This document shows positions 1 through 7,691 of a DNA stretch of 64,000 nt, one piece after another. The translations under genes were made by a program, and so were the position numbers. Below the pieces are notes generated by a model. It was not told where the DNA came from. It did no database searches and worked only from the letters and a program-made list of their open reading frames with translations. The stretch spans positions 17,004 through 81,003 of the forward strand of contig JBBIVX010000012.1 of NCBI GenBank assembly GCA_037439465.1, given 5' to 3'. The stretch comes from Parasulfuritortus sp037439465 (GTDB lineage Bacteria > Pseudomonadota > Gammaproteobacteria > Burkholderiales > Thiobacillaceae). The stretch's first letter is position 1. Each line of letters opens with the position of its first letter.

Positions 1-613
1 CTGGCAGGCAATACAGGCGGGCGCGGGCTATACGTTCGCCATCTATCAGTGCGACGTCTCCAACCTCGAATCCTGTCAGGCGATGGCGGCGGCGGTGAAC
101 CAGGACTTCGGCGGCGTCGATATCCTGGTCAACAATGCTGGCATCACCATGGATGCCACCTTTCGCAAGATGAGCGCCGAACAGTGGACCAAGGTACTCA
201 ATGTCAACCTGTTCTCGGTCTTCAACATCAGCAAGCAGTTCGTTGATGGCATGATGGACAAAGGCTGGGGCAGGATCATCAATATCTCCTCCATCAACGG
301 CCAGAAGGGCCAGTTCGGCCAGACCAACTATTCCGCTGCCAAGGCAGGGATGCATGGCTTCACCATGGCCCTGGCCCAGGAGACGGCGCGCAAGGGCGTC
401 ACAGTCAATTCGGTGTCGCCCGGCTATATAGGCACCGAGATGGTGATGGCAGTGCCCGAGGACGTGCGCGCCAAGATCGTTGCCCAGATACCCGTCGGCC
501 GTCTCGGTAAGCCGGAAGAGATCGCTGCCGTGGTGGCCTTCCTTGCTTCCACGGATGCGGCCTTCATCACCGGCGCCAACCTTGCGGCCAACGGTGGTCA
601 ACACATGATGTAA
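1..613 (+). CDS. phaB: Acetoacetyl-CoA reductase, 5' end cut by window
   Basis: This is the C-terminal three quarters of a short-chain dehydrogenase that would reduce acetoacetyl-CoA to (R)-3-hydroxybutyryl-CoA with NADPH, the second step of polyhydroxybutyrate synthesis. The frame is already open at base 2, so the Rossmann glycine motif lies outside the window. Visible landmarks are ILVNNAGIT, the catalytic region with INISSING and YSAAK (Tyr and Lys), then PGYIGTEM and the closing NGGQHMM, which is typical of PhaB. FabG is the main alternative, since both are the same fold. The PhaB call rests on that C-terminus and on phaR and a phasin gene following directly. The gene ends in TAA, with a hairpin before phaR. 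Confidence 0.85.
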   Translation, partial: WQAIQAGAGYTFAIYQCDVSNLESCQAMAAAVNQDFGGVDILVNNAGITMDATFRKMSAEQWTKVLNVNLFSVFNISKQFVDGMMDKGWGRIINISSINGQKGQFGQTNYSAAKAGMHGFTMALAQETARKGVTVNSVSPGYIGTEMVMAVPEDVRAKIVAQIPVGRLGKPEEIAAVVAFLASTDAAFITGANLAANGGQHMM

Positions 614-626
614 CGTCAACATAGGA

Positions 627-644
627 GGGCAGGGCCGCCTGCCC
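627..644 (+). other. Hairpin between phaB and phaR
   Basis: GGGCAGG at 627-633 and CCTGCCC at 638-644 form a perfect 7-bp stem with a GCCG loop. No T-run follows, so it is not a standard intrinsic terminator. It may be an intercistronic processing or stabilising stem that lowers phaR expression relative to phaB. Confidence 0.4.
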
Positions 645-664
645 CCCCACCTGAAAGGCCCGCC

Positions 665-1138
665 ATGAGCGAAGAACGCCTGATCAAGAAATATCCCAAT
701 CGCCGTCTCTATGACACGGAAGAGAGCCGCTACATCACGCTGCTGGAGGTCAAGGACCTGGTCATGCGAGGTATCGCCTTCAAGGTGGTGGACAGCCAGA
801 GCGAGCAGGACATCACCCGCGCCATCCTTTTGCAGATCATTTTGGAGCAGGAAGCCGCCGGTCAGCCTTTGTTCACCACGGACATGTTGGCCCAGTTCAT
901 CCGTTTCTACGGCGATACGGCGCAATCCGCCTTCACGACCTTTCTCGAACAGGGCCTGGATTTCTTCCTGAAACAGCAGCAGGCCATGGCGGAACAGGTA
1001 AAGGGCCTGATAACCGCCAATCCCATGGATGTATGGGTCAAGATGGGGCAAAGCAACATGCAATTCTGGAATGACATCGAAGCCGCCCTGAGTCAGGGCA
1101 CCAAGCCCGCCGCACAGGACAATAAACGCAGGAAATGA
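665..1138 (+). CDS. phaR: Polyhydroxyalkanoate synthesis repressor PhaR
   Basis: PhaR is a cytoplasmic DNA-binding repressor that also binds PHA polymer. When granules form, it leaves the DNA and phasin synthesis rises. The 157-residue protein opens with the conserved N-terminal DNA-binding domain (IKKYPNRRLYDTEESRYITL, residues 7-26) and continues with the PHB accumulation regulatory domain (about 60-110, with ILEQE and a Phe/Gln-rich amphipathic stretch). The tail is Lys/Arg-rich. ATG 665 is preceded by AAAGG at a usable distance. It follows phaB by 51 nt, and the phasin gene with a probable PhaR operator lies next, which fits autoregulatory family behaviour. Confidence 0.93.
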   Translation: MSEERLIKKYPNRRLYDTEESRYITLLEVKDLVMRGIAFKVVDSQSEQDITRAILLQIILEQEAAGQPLFTTDMLAQFIRFYGDTAQSAFTTFLEQGLDFFLKQQQAMAEQVKGLITANPMDVWVKMGQSNMQFWNDIEAALSQGTKPAAQDNKRRK

Positions 1139-1185
1139 CCCAGTCTCCTTGCCCCGGCCATTTTTTGTGCACTGCGAAATAATTC

Positions 1186-1214
1186 TTGACTTGTTCATTT
1201 CGATTGCGTATTGT
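1186..1214 (+). promoter_or_regulatory. Sigma-70-type promoter of the phasin gene
   Basis: TTGACT (1186-1191) is separated by exactly 17 nt from TATTGT (1209-1214). This is a good match to the vegetative consensus, about 60 nt before the phasin start codon. The -10 element lies inside the TGC-rich operator described next, so repressor binding should block RNA polymerase. Confidence 0.65.
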
Positions 1215-1241
1215 GCAATGCAGCATTGTGCGACGCACAAT
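1210..1241 (+). promoter_or_regulatory. Probable PhaR operator overlapping the phasin -10
   Basis: Two copies of ATTGTGC (1210-1216 and 1225-1231) occur with a 15-bp period. The second copy is half of a perfect inverted repeat, ATTGTGC-GAC-GCACAAT (1225-1241). A second palindrome, CAATGCAGCATTG (1216-1228), interlocks with it. A further TTGTGC sits upstream at 1165-1170. PhaR proteins are known to bind TGC-rich palindromic sites in front of phasin genes. Assigning this site to PhaR is an inference from sequence type and position. Confidence 0.65.
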
Positions 1242-1274
1242 CGTACTGTCCCTTAATTTTTCAGGAGATCGGAA

Positions 1275-1649
1275 ATGCACACGGAAATGACTGATTTTTT
1301 CACCAAGGCCACCGTAACCACCATGGATACCACCCGCAAGCTGACTGAGCTCAACTTGCGCAGCTTCGAGCGCCTGCTTCAGCAACAGGCTGAGATGGCG
1401 GGTATCTACATGGACATTGCCAACCGCAGCCTGGAATTGTTCGGCAAGGCCAAGGGCATGCAGGAACTGATGCAAGGCCAAGCCGAGCTCTCGCGTGAAT
1501 GCGGCGAACGTAGCCTGGAAAACCTGCGCAAAGGCCTGTCGCTGGTCAACGAAACCGGTGCCGAATATGGCGAACTGGCCAAAACAGGGATGAAGGTGGC
1601 GCAAGAGCAGTATGCCGGGGTAGCCAAGGCGCCGCGCAAGGCCGCCTGA
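1275..1649 (+). CDS. Phasin family protein
   Basis: Phasins are small amphipathic helical proteins that coat PHA granules and control their size. This 124-residue product has no signal peptide or membrane segment and is almost entirely predicted helix, with the pattern LRSFERLLQQQAEMAG, then ELMQGQAELSRECGERSLE and a short Lys/Ala tail, as expected for the phasin_2/PhaP family. ATG 1275 follows AGGAGATCGGAA, a strong ribosome binding site. It has its own promoter with a PhaR-type operator and its own terminator, so it is a single-gene transcript controlled by granule status. The exact phasin paralogue cannot be told. Confidence 0.88.
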   Translation: MHTEMTDFFTKATVTTMDTTRKLTELNLRSFERLLQQQAEMAGIYMDIANRSLELFGKAKGMQELMQGQAELSRECGERSLENLRKGLSLVNETGAEYGELAKTGMKVAQEQYAGVAKAPRKAA

Positions 1650-1677
1650 TCGCCGCCTCGCGGTCTTCGCGTCGTTC

Positions 1678-1711
1678 AACCCGTGCCGCCGTCAGGTCGC
1701 ACGGGTTTTTT
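1678..1711 (+). terminator. Intrinsic terminator after the phasin gene
   Basis: AACCCGTGC (1678-1686) pairs perfectly with GCACGGGTT (1699-1707). The stem runs into a T-run at 1706-1711, 28 nt after the phasin stop codon. Confidence 0.85.
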
Positions 1712-1750
1712 GTCTTTGGCCGCATCCGATGTTACGGTTATTAAGTTAAG

Positions 1751-2311
1751 GTGAAATCGGCTTCAGGCATGGCACAAGATCGAAAAATCCGAGTCCTCTT
1801 CGTCTGCATGGGCAATATCTGTCGCTCGCCCACGGCGGAGGGGGTATTCAAACGCCTGGTATGGCAGGCCGGCCTGGCCGACGCCATCCATATCGATTCC
1901 GCCGGTACGCATCATTACCATGTGGGCCAGCCGCCGGACAGCCGCGCCCAACAGGCCGCCAAAGCACGCGGATATGATCTGGCCAACCTGATCGGCCGGC
2001 AGATTGAGGCTGCGGATTTCGAGTACTTCGATTACATCCTGGCCATGGATGGTGACAATCTGTCCAACTTGCGCGCGCTCTGCCCGCCCGCCCAGCAACA
2101 CAAGTTATCCTTGTTTCTGGCTTTCAGCGCGGCCTACGCAGGGCAGGAGGTGCCAGATCCTTATTATGGCGGACCGCTTGGCTTCGACAGGGTGCTAGAC
2201 CAGGTGGAGGACGCCTGCCATGGCCTGCTTGACCACATCCGCGCCGTCAAGCTTGAAATGCCGGGAAGTGACCATAAAACCATGACTCCAAAGCCAAGAC
2301 TGAATCCATGA
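1751..2311 (+). CDS. Low-molecular-weight protein-tyrosine phosphatase
   Basis: This is a cytoplasmic phosphatase of the LMW-PTP fold acting on phosphotyrosine, often on exopolysaccharide tyrosine kinases. The P-loop CMGNICRS (C-x5-R-S) lies at about residues 19-26 from the GTG start, and the general-acid region PDPYYGG near residue 137 is typical. The C-terminus carries about 20 extra residues beyond the usual 155-165. I kept GTG 1751, which sits directly behind AAGG. ATG 1769 gives a more usual N-terminus (MAQDRKIRVLFVC) and is a real alternative. The stop overlaps the lon start (ATGA), so the two are translationally coupled. Confidence 0.88.
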   Translation: MKSASGMAQDRKIRVLFVCMGNICRSPTAEGVFKRLVWQAGLADAIHIDSAGTHHYHVGQPPDSRAQQAAKARGYDLANLIGRQIEAADFEYFDYILAMDGDNLSNLRALCPPAQQHKLSLFLAFSAAYAGQEVPDPYYGGPLGFDRVLDQVEDACHGLLDHIRAVKLEMPGSDHKTMTPKPRLNP

Positions 2312-4719
2312 GCGATAACAGCACACCTATCGAGGGCGAAATACTGCAATCAGGCGAAGGGCCGGGAAACAGTGAAACCCCAACGGTTGGCCTGCCCGCC
2401 CAGACCCTGCCGGTGACCTTGCATATCCTGCCGATGACCGACAAACCGTTCTTTCCAGCCCAGACCCTGCCGCTGGTGATGAATGAAGGGCCATGGATGG
2501 AAACGGTCAAGCAGATTGGTGATTCCGGTCACCACCTGGTCGGACTGGTATTGGTGCAGGGCGACCAGTCGGATGACGCCAAGCCGGAGGATTATTACGA
2601 GATTGGCACGCTGGTGAGGATGCACCACCCCATGCGCGCGGACGGCAAGATCCAGTTCATTGCCGAAGGTATCACGCGTTTCCGGGTGGTGGAATGGATC
2701 TCCGGAAAACCGCCTTTTTTTGCCCGCGTCGAGTATCCGGCCGCGCCTCGCCAGCCCCAGAACGAGGAGGTCAAGGCCTACGCCCTGGCCATCATCAATG
2801 CCATCAAGGACCTGTTGCCGCTCAATCCCCTCTATAGCGAGGAGTTGAAGTTCTTCCTTAATCGCTTCTCACCCAACGAGCCGGCGCAACTCACGGATTT
2901 TGCCGCCAGCCTGACCACCGCCCCCAAGGAGAAGCTGCAGGAGGTGCTGGAATCGCTGAACCTGCGCAAACGCATGCAGAAGGTCCTGATCCTGATCAAG
3001 AAGGAACTGGAGGTTGCCAAACTGCAAACCCAGATTCGCGAGAAGGTCGAGGAGAAAATGACGCAGCAGCAGCGTGAATTTTTCTTGCGCGAGCAACTCA
3101 AGGCCATTCAGAAAGAACTGGGCATCGCCAAGGATGACCGCACCGCCGACATCGAGCTTTACCAAGGCCGTCTGAAGAAACTCACATTGCCACCCCACGC
3201 CGCCAAGAAGATCGGCGAGGAAATGGACAAGCTCGCTGGCCTGGAACATGGTTCGCCGGAGTACACCGTTACCCGCAATTACCTAGAATGGCTGACCAAC
3301 CTCCCCTGGGGCAAATTCACCAAAGACAAGCTCGATCTGACACGGGCGCGCAGAATTCTCGATCAGGATCATGATGGTCTGGACGACGTAAAAGAACGCA
3401 TCATCGAGTTTCTCGCCGTGGGCGCGATGAAGGGTGAGGTGGCGGGTTCGATCCTGCTACTGGTGGGGCCGCCGGGTGTGGGCAAAACATCGATAGGAAA
3501 ATCCGTGGCACGGGCGCTGGGGCGCAAGTTCTACCGCTTCTCGGTGGGCGGCATGCGCGACGAGGCGGAGATCAAGGGACACCGCCGCACCTACATCGGC
3601 GCCATGCCGGGCAAGTTCATTCAGGCGATCAAGGAGGTGGAGTCGCAAAACCCCATCATCATGCTCGATGAGGTGGACAAAATCGGCGCCTCCTACCAGG
3701 GCGACCCCGCCAGCGCCCTGTTGGAGGTGTTGGACCCGGAGCAAAACGCGGAATTCCTCGACCATTACCTGGACGTGCGCTTCGACCTCTCCAAGACGCT
3801 GTTCATCTGCACTGCCAACCAGATCGACACCATCCCGGCACCGCTGTTGGACCGCATGGAAGTCATCCGTCTGTCCGGCTACCTGATGGAGGAAAAGCTG
3901 GCCATTGCCCGCCACCATCTGTGGCCAAAACAGTTGAAGAAGGCCGGCCTGAAACGCGGCCAGATTTCTATCACCGAGGCGGCCATCCGCCGCATTGTCG
4001 AAGGTTATGCGCGCGAGGCCGGCGTGCGCCAACTGGAGATGAATCTTGGCAAGGTGGTGCGCAAGGCTGTCGTCATGATCGTGCGCAAGGAGGCAGAAAG
4101 GCTGCAGGTCACGGCCGACAACCTGGCCGATTTCATCAATGAATCGCCCTACATCCCCGAAAAACCGATGAGCGGCGTCGGTGTCGTCACCGGCCTGGCC
4201 TGGACGGCGCTGGGCGGCGCCACTCTCACCATCGAGGCGACCAAGGTGCATACCCTCAACCGCGGTTTCAAGCTCACCGGCAAATTGGGTGAGGTGATGA
4301 AGGAATCGGCGGAGATCGCCTACAGCTATATCTCCAGTCATCTCAAACCTTACCAGGGCGACCCCAAGTTCTTCGATGCCGCTTTCGTCCACCTGCATGT
4401 CCCTGAAGGTGCGACCCCGAAAGACGGTCCCAGCGCCGGGATCACCATGGCCACAGCACTGCTTTCCCTGGCGCGCAACGAGAAGATCGGACGTCCGCTG
4501 GCCATGACTGGCGAGTTGACGCTTACCGGCCAGGTGCTGCCGGTCGGTGGCATCCGCGAGAAGGTCATCGCCGCCAAGCGGGTCGGGATCAGCGAATTGA
4601 TACTGCCCGCTGCCAATCAGCCGGATTTCGAGCGCTTGCCCGATTACGTCAAGGCTGACTTGGGTGTCCACTACGTGAAACAATATAAAGATGTTGCCAA
4701 AATCGTGTTCGGGAAATGA
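2308..4719 (+). CDS. lon: ATP-dependent protease Lon
   Basis: Lon is a homo-hexameric AAA+ serine protease that degrades damaged and regulatory proteins in the cytoplasm. Order of parts: substrate-binding LON domain (about 35-230), coiled coil (about 235-280), AAA+ module with Walker A GPPGVGKT (about 387-394) and Walker B IIMLDEVDKIG (450-460), and the protease domain with the Ser-Lys dyad (Ser719 in DGPSAGIT, Lys762 in GGIREKVIAAK). The 803-residue length is normal. The first 30 residues are an acidic, low-complexity extension. It sits in a tight operon with a phosphatase and the condensin genes scpAB rather than in the common clpP-clpX-lon cluster, so it may be a second Lon of the genome. 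That cannot be tested here. Confidence 0.96.
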   Translation: MSDNSTPIEGEILQSGEGPGNSETPTVGLPAQTLPVTLHILPMTDKPFFPAQTLPLVMNEGPWMETVKQIGDSGHHLVGLVLVQGDQSDDAKPEDYYEIGTLVRMHHPMRADGKIQFIAEGITRFRVVEWISGKPPFFARVEYPAAPRQPQNEEVKAYALAIINAIKDLLPLNPLYSEELKFFLNRFSPNEPAQLTDFAASLTTAPKEKLQEVLESLNLRKRMQKVLILIKKELEVAKLQTQIREKVEEKMTQQQREFFLREQLKAIQKELGIAKDDRTADIELYQGRLKKLTLPPHAAKKIGEEMDKLAGLEHGSPEYTVTRNYLEWLTNLPWGKFTKDKLDLTRARRILDQDHDGLDDVKERIIEFLAVGAMKGEVAGSILLLVGPPGVGKTSIGKSVARALGRKFYRFSVGGMRDEAEIKGHRRTYIGAMPGKFIQAIKEVESQNPIIMLDEVDKIGASYQGDPASALLEVLDPEQNAEFLDHYLDVRFDLSKTLFICTANQIDTIPAPLLDRMEVIRLSGYLMEEKLAIARHHLWPKQLKKAGLKRGQISITEAAIRRIVEGYAREAGVRQLEMNLGKVVRKAVVMIVRKEAERLQVTADNLADFINESPYIPEKPMSGVGVVTGLAWTALGGATLTIEATKVHTLNRGFKLTGKLGEVMKESAEIAYSYISSHLKPYQGDPKFFDAAFVHLHVPEGATPKDGPSAGITMATALLSLARNEKIGRPLAMTGELTLTGQVLPVGGIREKVIAAKRVGISELILPAANQPDFERLPDYVKADLGVHYVKQYKDVAKIVFGK

Positions 4720-5534
4720 CCGGGTCAGTACAGTTGGAAATCGCTACCGCTGAACCCATCCCCCGTGCACGGGTCATGGGCGAGGACTGGCTCGACCTGC
4801 CGCAGGACCTCTACATCCCACCGGATGCCTTGGAGATCATACTCGATGCCTTCGAGGGCCCTCTTGATCTCCTTCTTTGGCTGATCCGCCGCAACAATAT
4901 CAACGTACTCGATATCCCCATGGCCGACCTGACCAAACAATATATCGATTACGTCGAGACCATGCGCCGGCACCGTCTGGAGTTGGCCGCGGAGTATCTG
5001 GTGATGGCGGCCATGCTGATCGAGATCAAGTCGCGCATGCTGCTGCCACGGCCGGAGAAGGCGGAGGAGGGCGAAGAACATGATCCGCGTTCCGAATTGG
5101 TGCGACGCCTGCTGGAGTATGAACAGATGAAGCTGGCGGCCGACAACCTGGATAAGGTCCCTCGGTTGGAGCGTGATTTTGAGCGGGTGACGATCTACCT
5201 CGACCAACTGGCCAACAAGCGGCTGCCAGAGGTTGGCATCGACGACCTCATGGCGGCGTGGACAGAATTACTGAAGCGGGCTAGCCTGCATAGTCACCAC
5301 CGGATCGGTCGGCAGGAACTATCGGTGCGCGAGCATATGTCCCGCATCCTCAAACAATTACGTGAACAGGGCCAGGTTCTTTTCACCAGCCTGTTCTCGC
5401 GCGAGGCAGGCAAGCCCGAGCTGGTGGTGACTTTTCTCGCCTTGCTGGAACTGACGCGCGAACGCCTCATCGATCTCTTTCAGGCAGAACCTTTCGCGCC
5501 GATTCATGCTCGACTGCGCCATGACAGTCAATAA
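4716..5534 (+). CDS. scpA: Segregation and condensation protein A
   Basis: ScpA is the kleisin that bridges the heads of the SMC dimer and, with ScpB, forms bacterial condensin for chromosome compaction and segregation. The 272-residue protein shows the family signature FEGPLDLLLWLIRRNNINV (about 48-66), followed by DIPMADLTKQYIDY and AAEYLVMAAMLIEIKSRMLL. It closes with a winged-helix-like C-terminus. The first 40 residues are longer than in many homologues. It overlaps lon by 4 nt (ATGA) and runs into scpB, so the three are translated together. Confidence 0.93.
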   Translation: MTGSVQLEIATAEPIPRARVMGEDWLDLPQDLYIPPDALEIILDAFEGPLDLLLWLIRRNNINVLDIPMADLTKQYIDYVETMRRHRLELAAEYLVMAAMLIEIKSRMLLPRPEKAEEGEEHDPRSELVRRLLEYEQMKLAADNLDKVPRLERDFERVTIYLDQLANKRLPEVGIDDLMAAWTELLKRASLHSHHRIGRQELSVREHMSRILKQLREQGQVLFTSLFSREAGKPELVVTFLALLELTRERLIDLFQAEPFAPIHARLRHDSQ

Positions 5535-6081
5535 TCTGGAAGACATCAAGCGCGTGCTGGAGACCGTGCTGTTGGCCAGCTCGCAACCGTTGACCCTGGG
5601 CGAGTTGAAACGGGTCTTCGCCGACGAACTGCACAATGATCTGCTGCGGCGCGCCCTCGAGGAACTGCGCCAGGAATGGCAGGGACGTGGTGTCGAACTA
5701 GCCTTGGTCGCGGATGGCTGGCGTTTCCAGACACGGCCGGCATTTCAGGTCTACCTAGACCGCCTCAATCCGGAAAAACCGCCCAAGTATTCCCGCGCTG
5801 TACTTGAAACCCTCTCCATCATCGCCTACAGGCAGCCGGTGACGCGGGGCGACATCGAAGAGATTCGCGGCGTTACGGTCAACAGTCAGACCATCAAGAG
5901 CCTCGAAGAACGTGGTTGGATCGAGGTGGTGGGGCATCGTGATGTACCCGGTCGGCCGGCCCTGCTGGCCACCACGCGACAATTCCTGAGTGACCTGGGC
6001 CTGCGCGCCCTATCGGAATTGCCGCCCCTGCCGGAGGTGGCCAAGGAATCTTTGTTCGCCGAAGTCGCCGACACCCCATAA
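5521..6081 (+). CDS. scpB: Segregation and condensation protein B
   Basis: ScpB is the second non-SMC condensin subunit, a dimer of two winged-helix domains that binds ScpA. The 186-residue product carries LETVLLASSQPLTLGEL near its start and the family core LETLSIIAYRQPVTRGDIE-IRG, with the second winged helix after it. I chose ATG 5521 (MTVNNLEDIKRVLE), which overlaps scpA by 14 nt. ATG 5506 is in frame and would add five residues. Neither has a strong ribosome site, in keeping with coupling to scpA. Confidence 0.92.
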   Translation: MTVNNLEDIKRVLETVLLASSQPLTLGELKRVFADELHNDLLRRALEELRQEWQGRGVELALVADGWRFQTRPAFQVYLDRLNPEKPPKYSRAVLETLSIIAYRQPVTRGDIEEIRGVTVNSQTIKSLEERGWIEVVGHRDVPGRPALLATTRQFLSDLGLRALSELPPLPEVAKESLFAEVADTP

Positions 6082-6102
6082 AACCCAATAGGAAAACAAG
6101 AA

Positions 6103-6993
6103 ATGCCGAGATACTCTTATCTCGGGCGGCCGTTGAAGGCTGAACCCGAAAAAACACCAGCCAGCGAAAAACTGCACAAGATGCTGGCGGTGGCCGGTCT
6201 CGGCTCCCGCCGCGACATGGAAGTGCTGATAGACAGTGGCGTCGTCACTGTCAACGGCCAGCTGGCCAAGGTTGGCGACAGGGTCAAACCCGGTGATGAG
6301 GTTCGCGTCAATGGCCGGCCAGTGCGCCTGGAGTGGGAACACCCCCTGCCCAAGGTGCTGATCTATCACAAGCCGGAAGGAGAAATTGTCTCCCGCGACG
6401 ACCCGGAAGGCCGTCCCTCGGCATTCGCCAGGTTGCCCCGCCTCAAGGGCCAACGCTGGATTTCCATCGGCCGCCTCGATTTCAATACCGAAGGCCTGCT
6501 CATCTTCACCACCAGCGGTGAACTGGCCAATCGACTTTCGCATCCTCGCTACGAAGTGGAACGGGAGTATGCGGTGCGGATATTGGGAGAACTCACCCAG
6601 GAACAAATGGACACATTGACCGCCGGCGTCGACCTGGAGGACGGTAGGGCCTATGTGGAAAGCATCTACAGTGTGGGCGGCGAGGGTGCCAACCAGTGGT
6701 ATCAACTGGTCATCAAGGAAGGCCGCAACCGCGAGGTCCGCCGCTTGTTCGAGACACTGGGGTTGACCATTAGCCGGCTGATCCGGGTCCGCTTCGGCCC
6801 CATCGCCATGCCGCCACGACTGAAACGGGAGATGCTGATGGAATTGACGGCTGCGCAGGTGGCGGATCTGATGGCTTGGTGCGGTCTCGACAGCGATGCT
6901 GCGGCCAAGTCAGCGCCCGCGCCCACCAAGCACCAAGCCGGCAAGGTGGGGCACCCCTATCGGCGGCGACTGACGGGGAAAGCCGGCGGCTAA
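6103..6993 (+). CDS. rluB: 23S rRNA pseudouridine synthase RluB
   Basis: RluB makes pseudouridine in helix 89 of 23S rRNA (U2605 in E. coli). The 296-residue protein has an N-terminal S4 RNA-binding domain (about 22-80), then the RsuA-type catalytic domain with the nucleophile Asp126 in GRLDFNTEGLL. The motif KEGRNREVRRLFE and a basic C-terminal tail follow. The same gene order, scpA-scpB-rluB, is common in proteobacteria. Its stop overlaps the convergent channel gene by 4 nt. The near relative RluF is less likely because of the neighbourhood. Confidence 0.92.
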   Translation: MPRYSYLGRPLKAEPEKTPASEKLHKMLAVAGLGSRRDMEVLIDSGVVTVNGQLAKVGDRVKPGDEVRVNGRPVRLEWEHPLPKVLIYHKPEGEIVSRDDPEGRPSAFARLPRLKGQRWISIGRLDFNTEGLLIFTTSGELANRLSHPRYEVEREYAVRILGELTQEQMDTLTAGVDLEDGRAYVESIYSVGGEGANQWYQLVIKEGRNREVRRLFETLGLTISRLIRVRFGPIAMPPRLKREMLMELTAAQVADLMAWCGLDSDAAAKSAPAPTKHQAGKVGHPYRRRLTGKAGG

Positions 6994-7664
6994 CGGTCTT
7001 TTTTGTTGTTTACCAGTTGTTCAATAACATGGCTGGCCCACTCCTTGGCGCCCAAGCCGAAAGCGATGGCGAAGGCCAACCCCACTGCGCCGAAGGCGAT
7101 GATGAAAGCGGCGGTCAAGAGTTCATTGGCGATCTGCAACTGCTCCATGGCGATGAAGAATACAAACACCAGCATGGCGTATTCGGAGAAGGTCGAGACC
7201 GTCAGGGCACCTTCGAATTCCAGGTTATTGAGCCAAGCGAAGACCAGGCGGTTGATGAAGCGAGCCAGTATGGTGCCGAATACCAGCACTAGGATGGCGA
7301 CGATGACGTTGGGGATATAAAGCACTACCTTATTGAACAGGTCCGCCACCATGTGCAAGCCGAGCGAGTTGGCGACAGTGACGATCATCACCAGGATGAT
7401 CAGCCAGTAGATCAAGTTACCCAATACGGAGGCGACCGAAACATTTAGCTCAGCATGTTTCATGAAGGCCTCCAGACCGGACTTCTCGGTGGCGCGGTCG
7501 AATTTCAGCAGCGTCAGCAGACGCATGACACCCGAACGGGCGACCTTTGCCAGCATCCAGCCCAGCAGCAGGACGACGACAGCCATGATCAGTTGCGGTA
7601 AGAAGCCGGCGATTTCCGTCAGCGAAACAGACAGCGAGTCCAGGAAAAAGTCGAATTGCTCCAT
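6990..7664 (-). CDS. Small mechanosensitive-type channel protein (conserved TM helix family)
   Basis: This 224-residue inner-membrane protein has about five hydrophobic segments (roughly 20-40, 78-100, 113-135, 160-178, 182-204). The repeat-like TM-helix pattern with FGTILARFINRL and the end GAVGLAFAIAFGLGAKEWA match the small MscS-related 'conserved TM helix' proteins. It lacks the cytoplasmic beta and alpha/beta vestibule of full MscS, so gating by tension is assumed only from the family. ATG 7664 follows GGAG at 7 nt. It ends tail-to-tail with rluB, with no terminator visible. Confidence 0.78.
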   Translation of the reverse strand: MEQFDFFLDSLSVSLTEIAGFLPQLIMAVVVLLLGWMLAKVARSGVMRLLTLLKFDRATEKSGLEAFMKHAELNVSVASVLGNLIYWLIILVMIVTVANSLGLHMVADLFNKVVLYIPNVIVAILVLVFGTILARFINRLVFAWLNNLEFEGALTVSTFSEYAMLVFVFFIAMEQLQIANELLTAAFIIAFGAVGLAFAIAFGLGAKEWASHVIEQLVNNKKDR

Positions 7665-7691
7665 GTGTAGCTCCAGGTAAAGGCTAAATAA

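Noticed and set aside
1038..1679. 213-codon minus-strand frame across the phasin gene
   Set aside because: It crosses the phasin promoter and terminator, and contains no motif.
3457..4683. 408-codon open frame on the minus strand inside lon
   Set aside because: It is fully antisense to the conserved AAA+ and protease domains of Lon, has no family motif and follows from the high GC of third codon positions.
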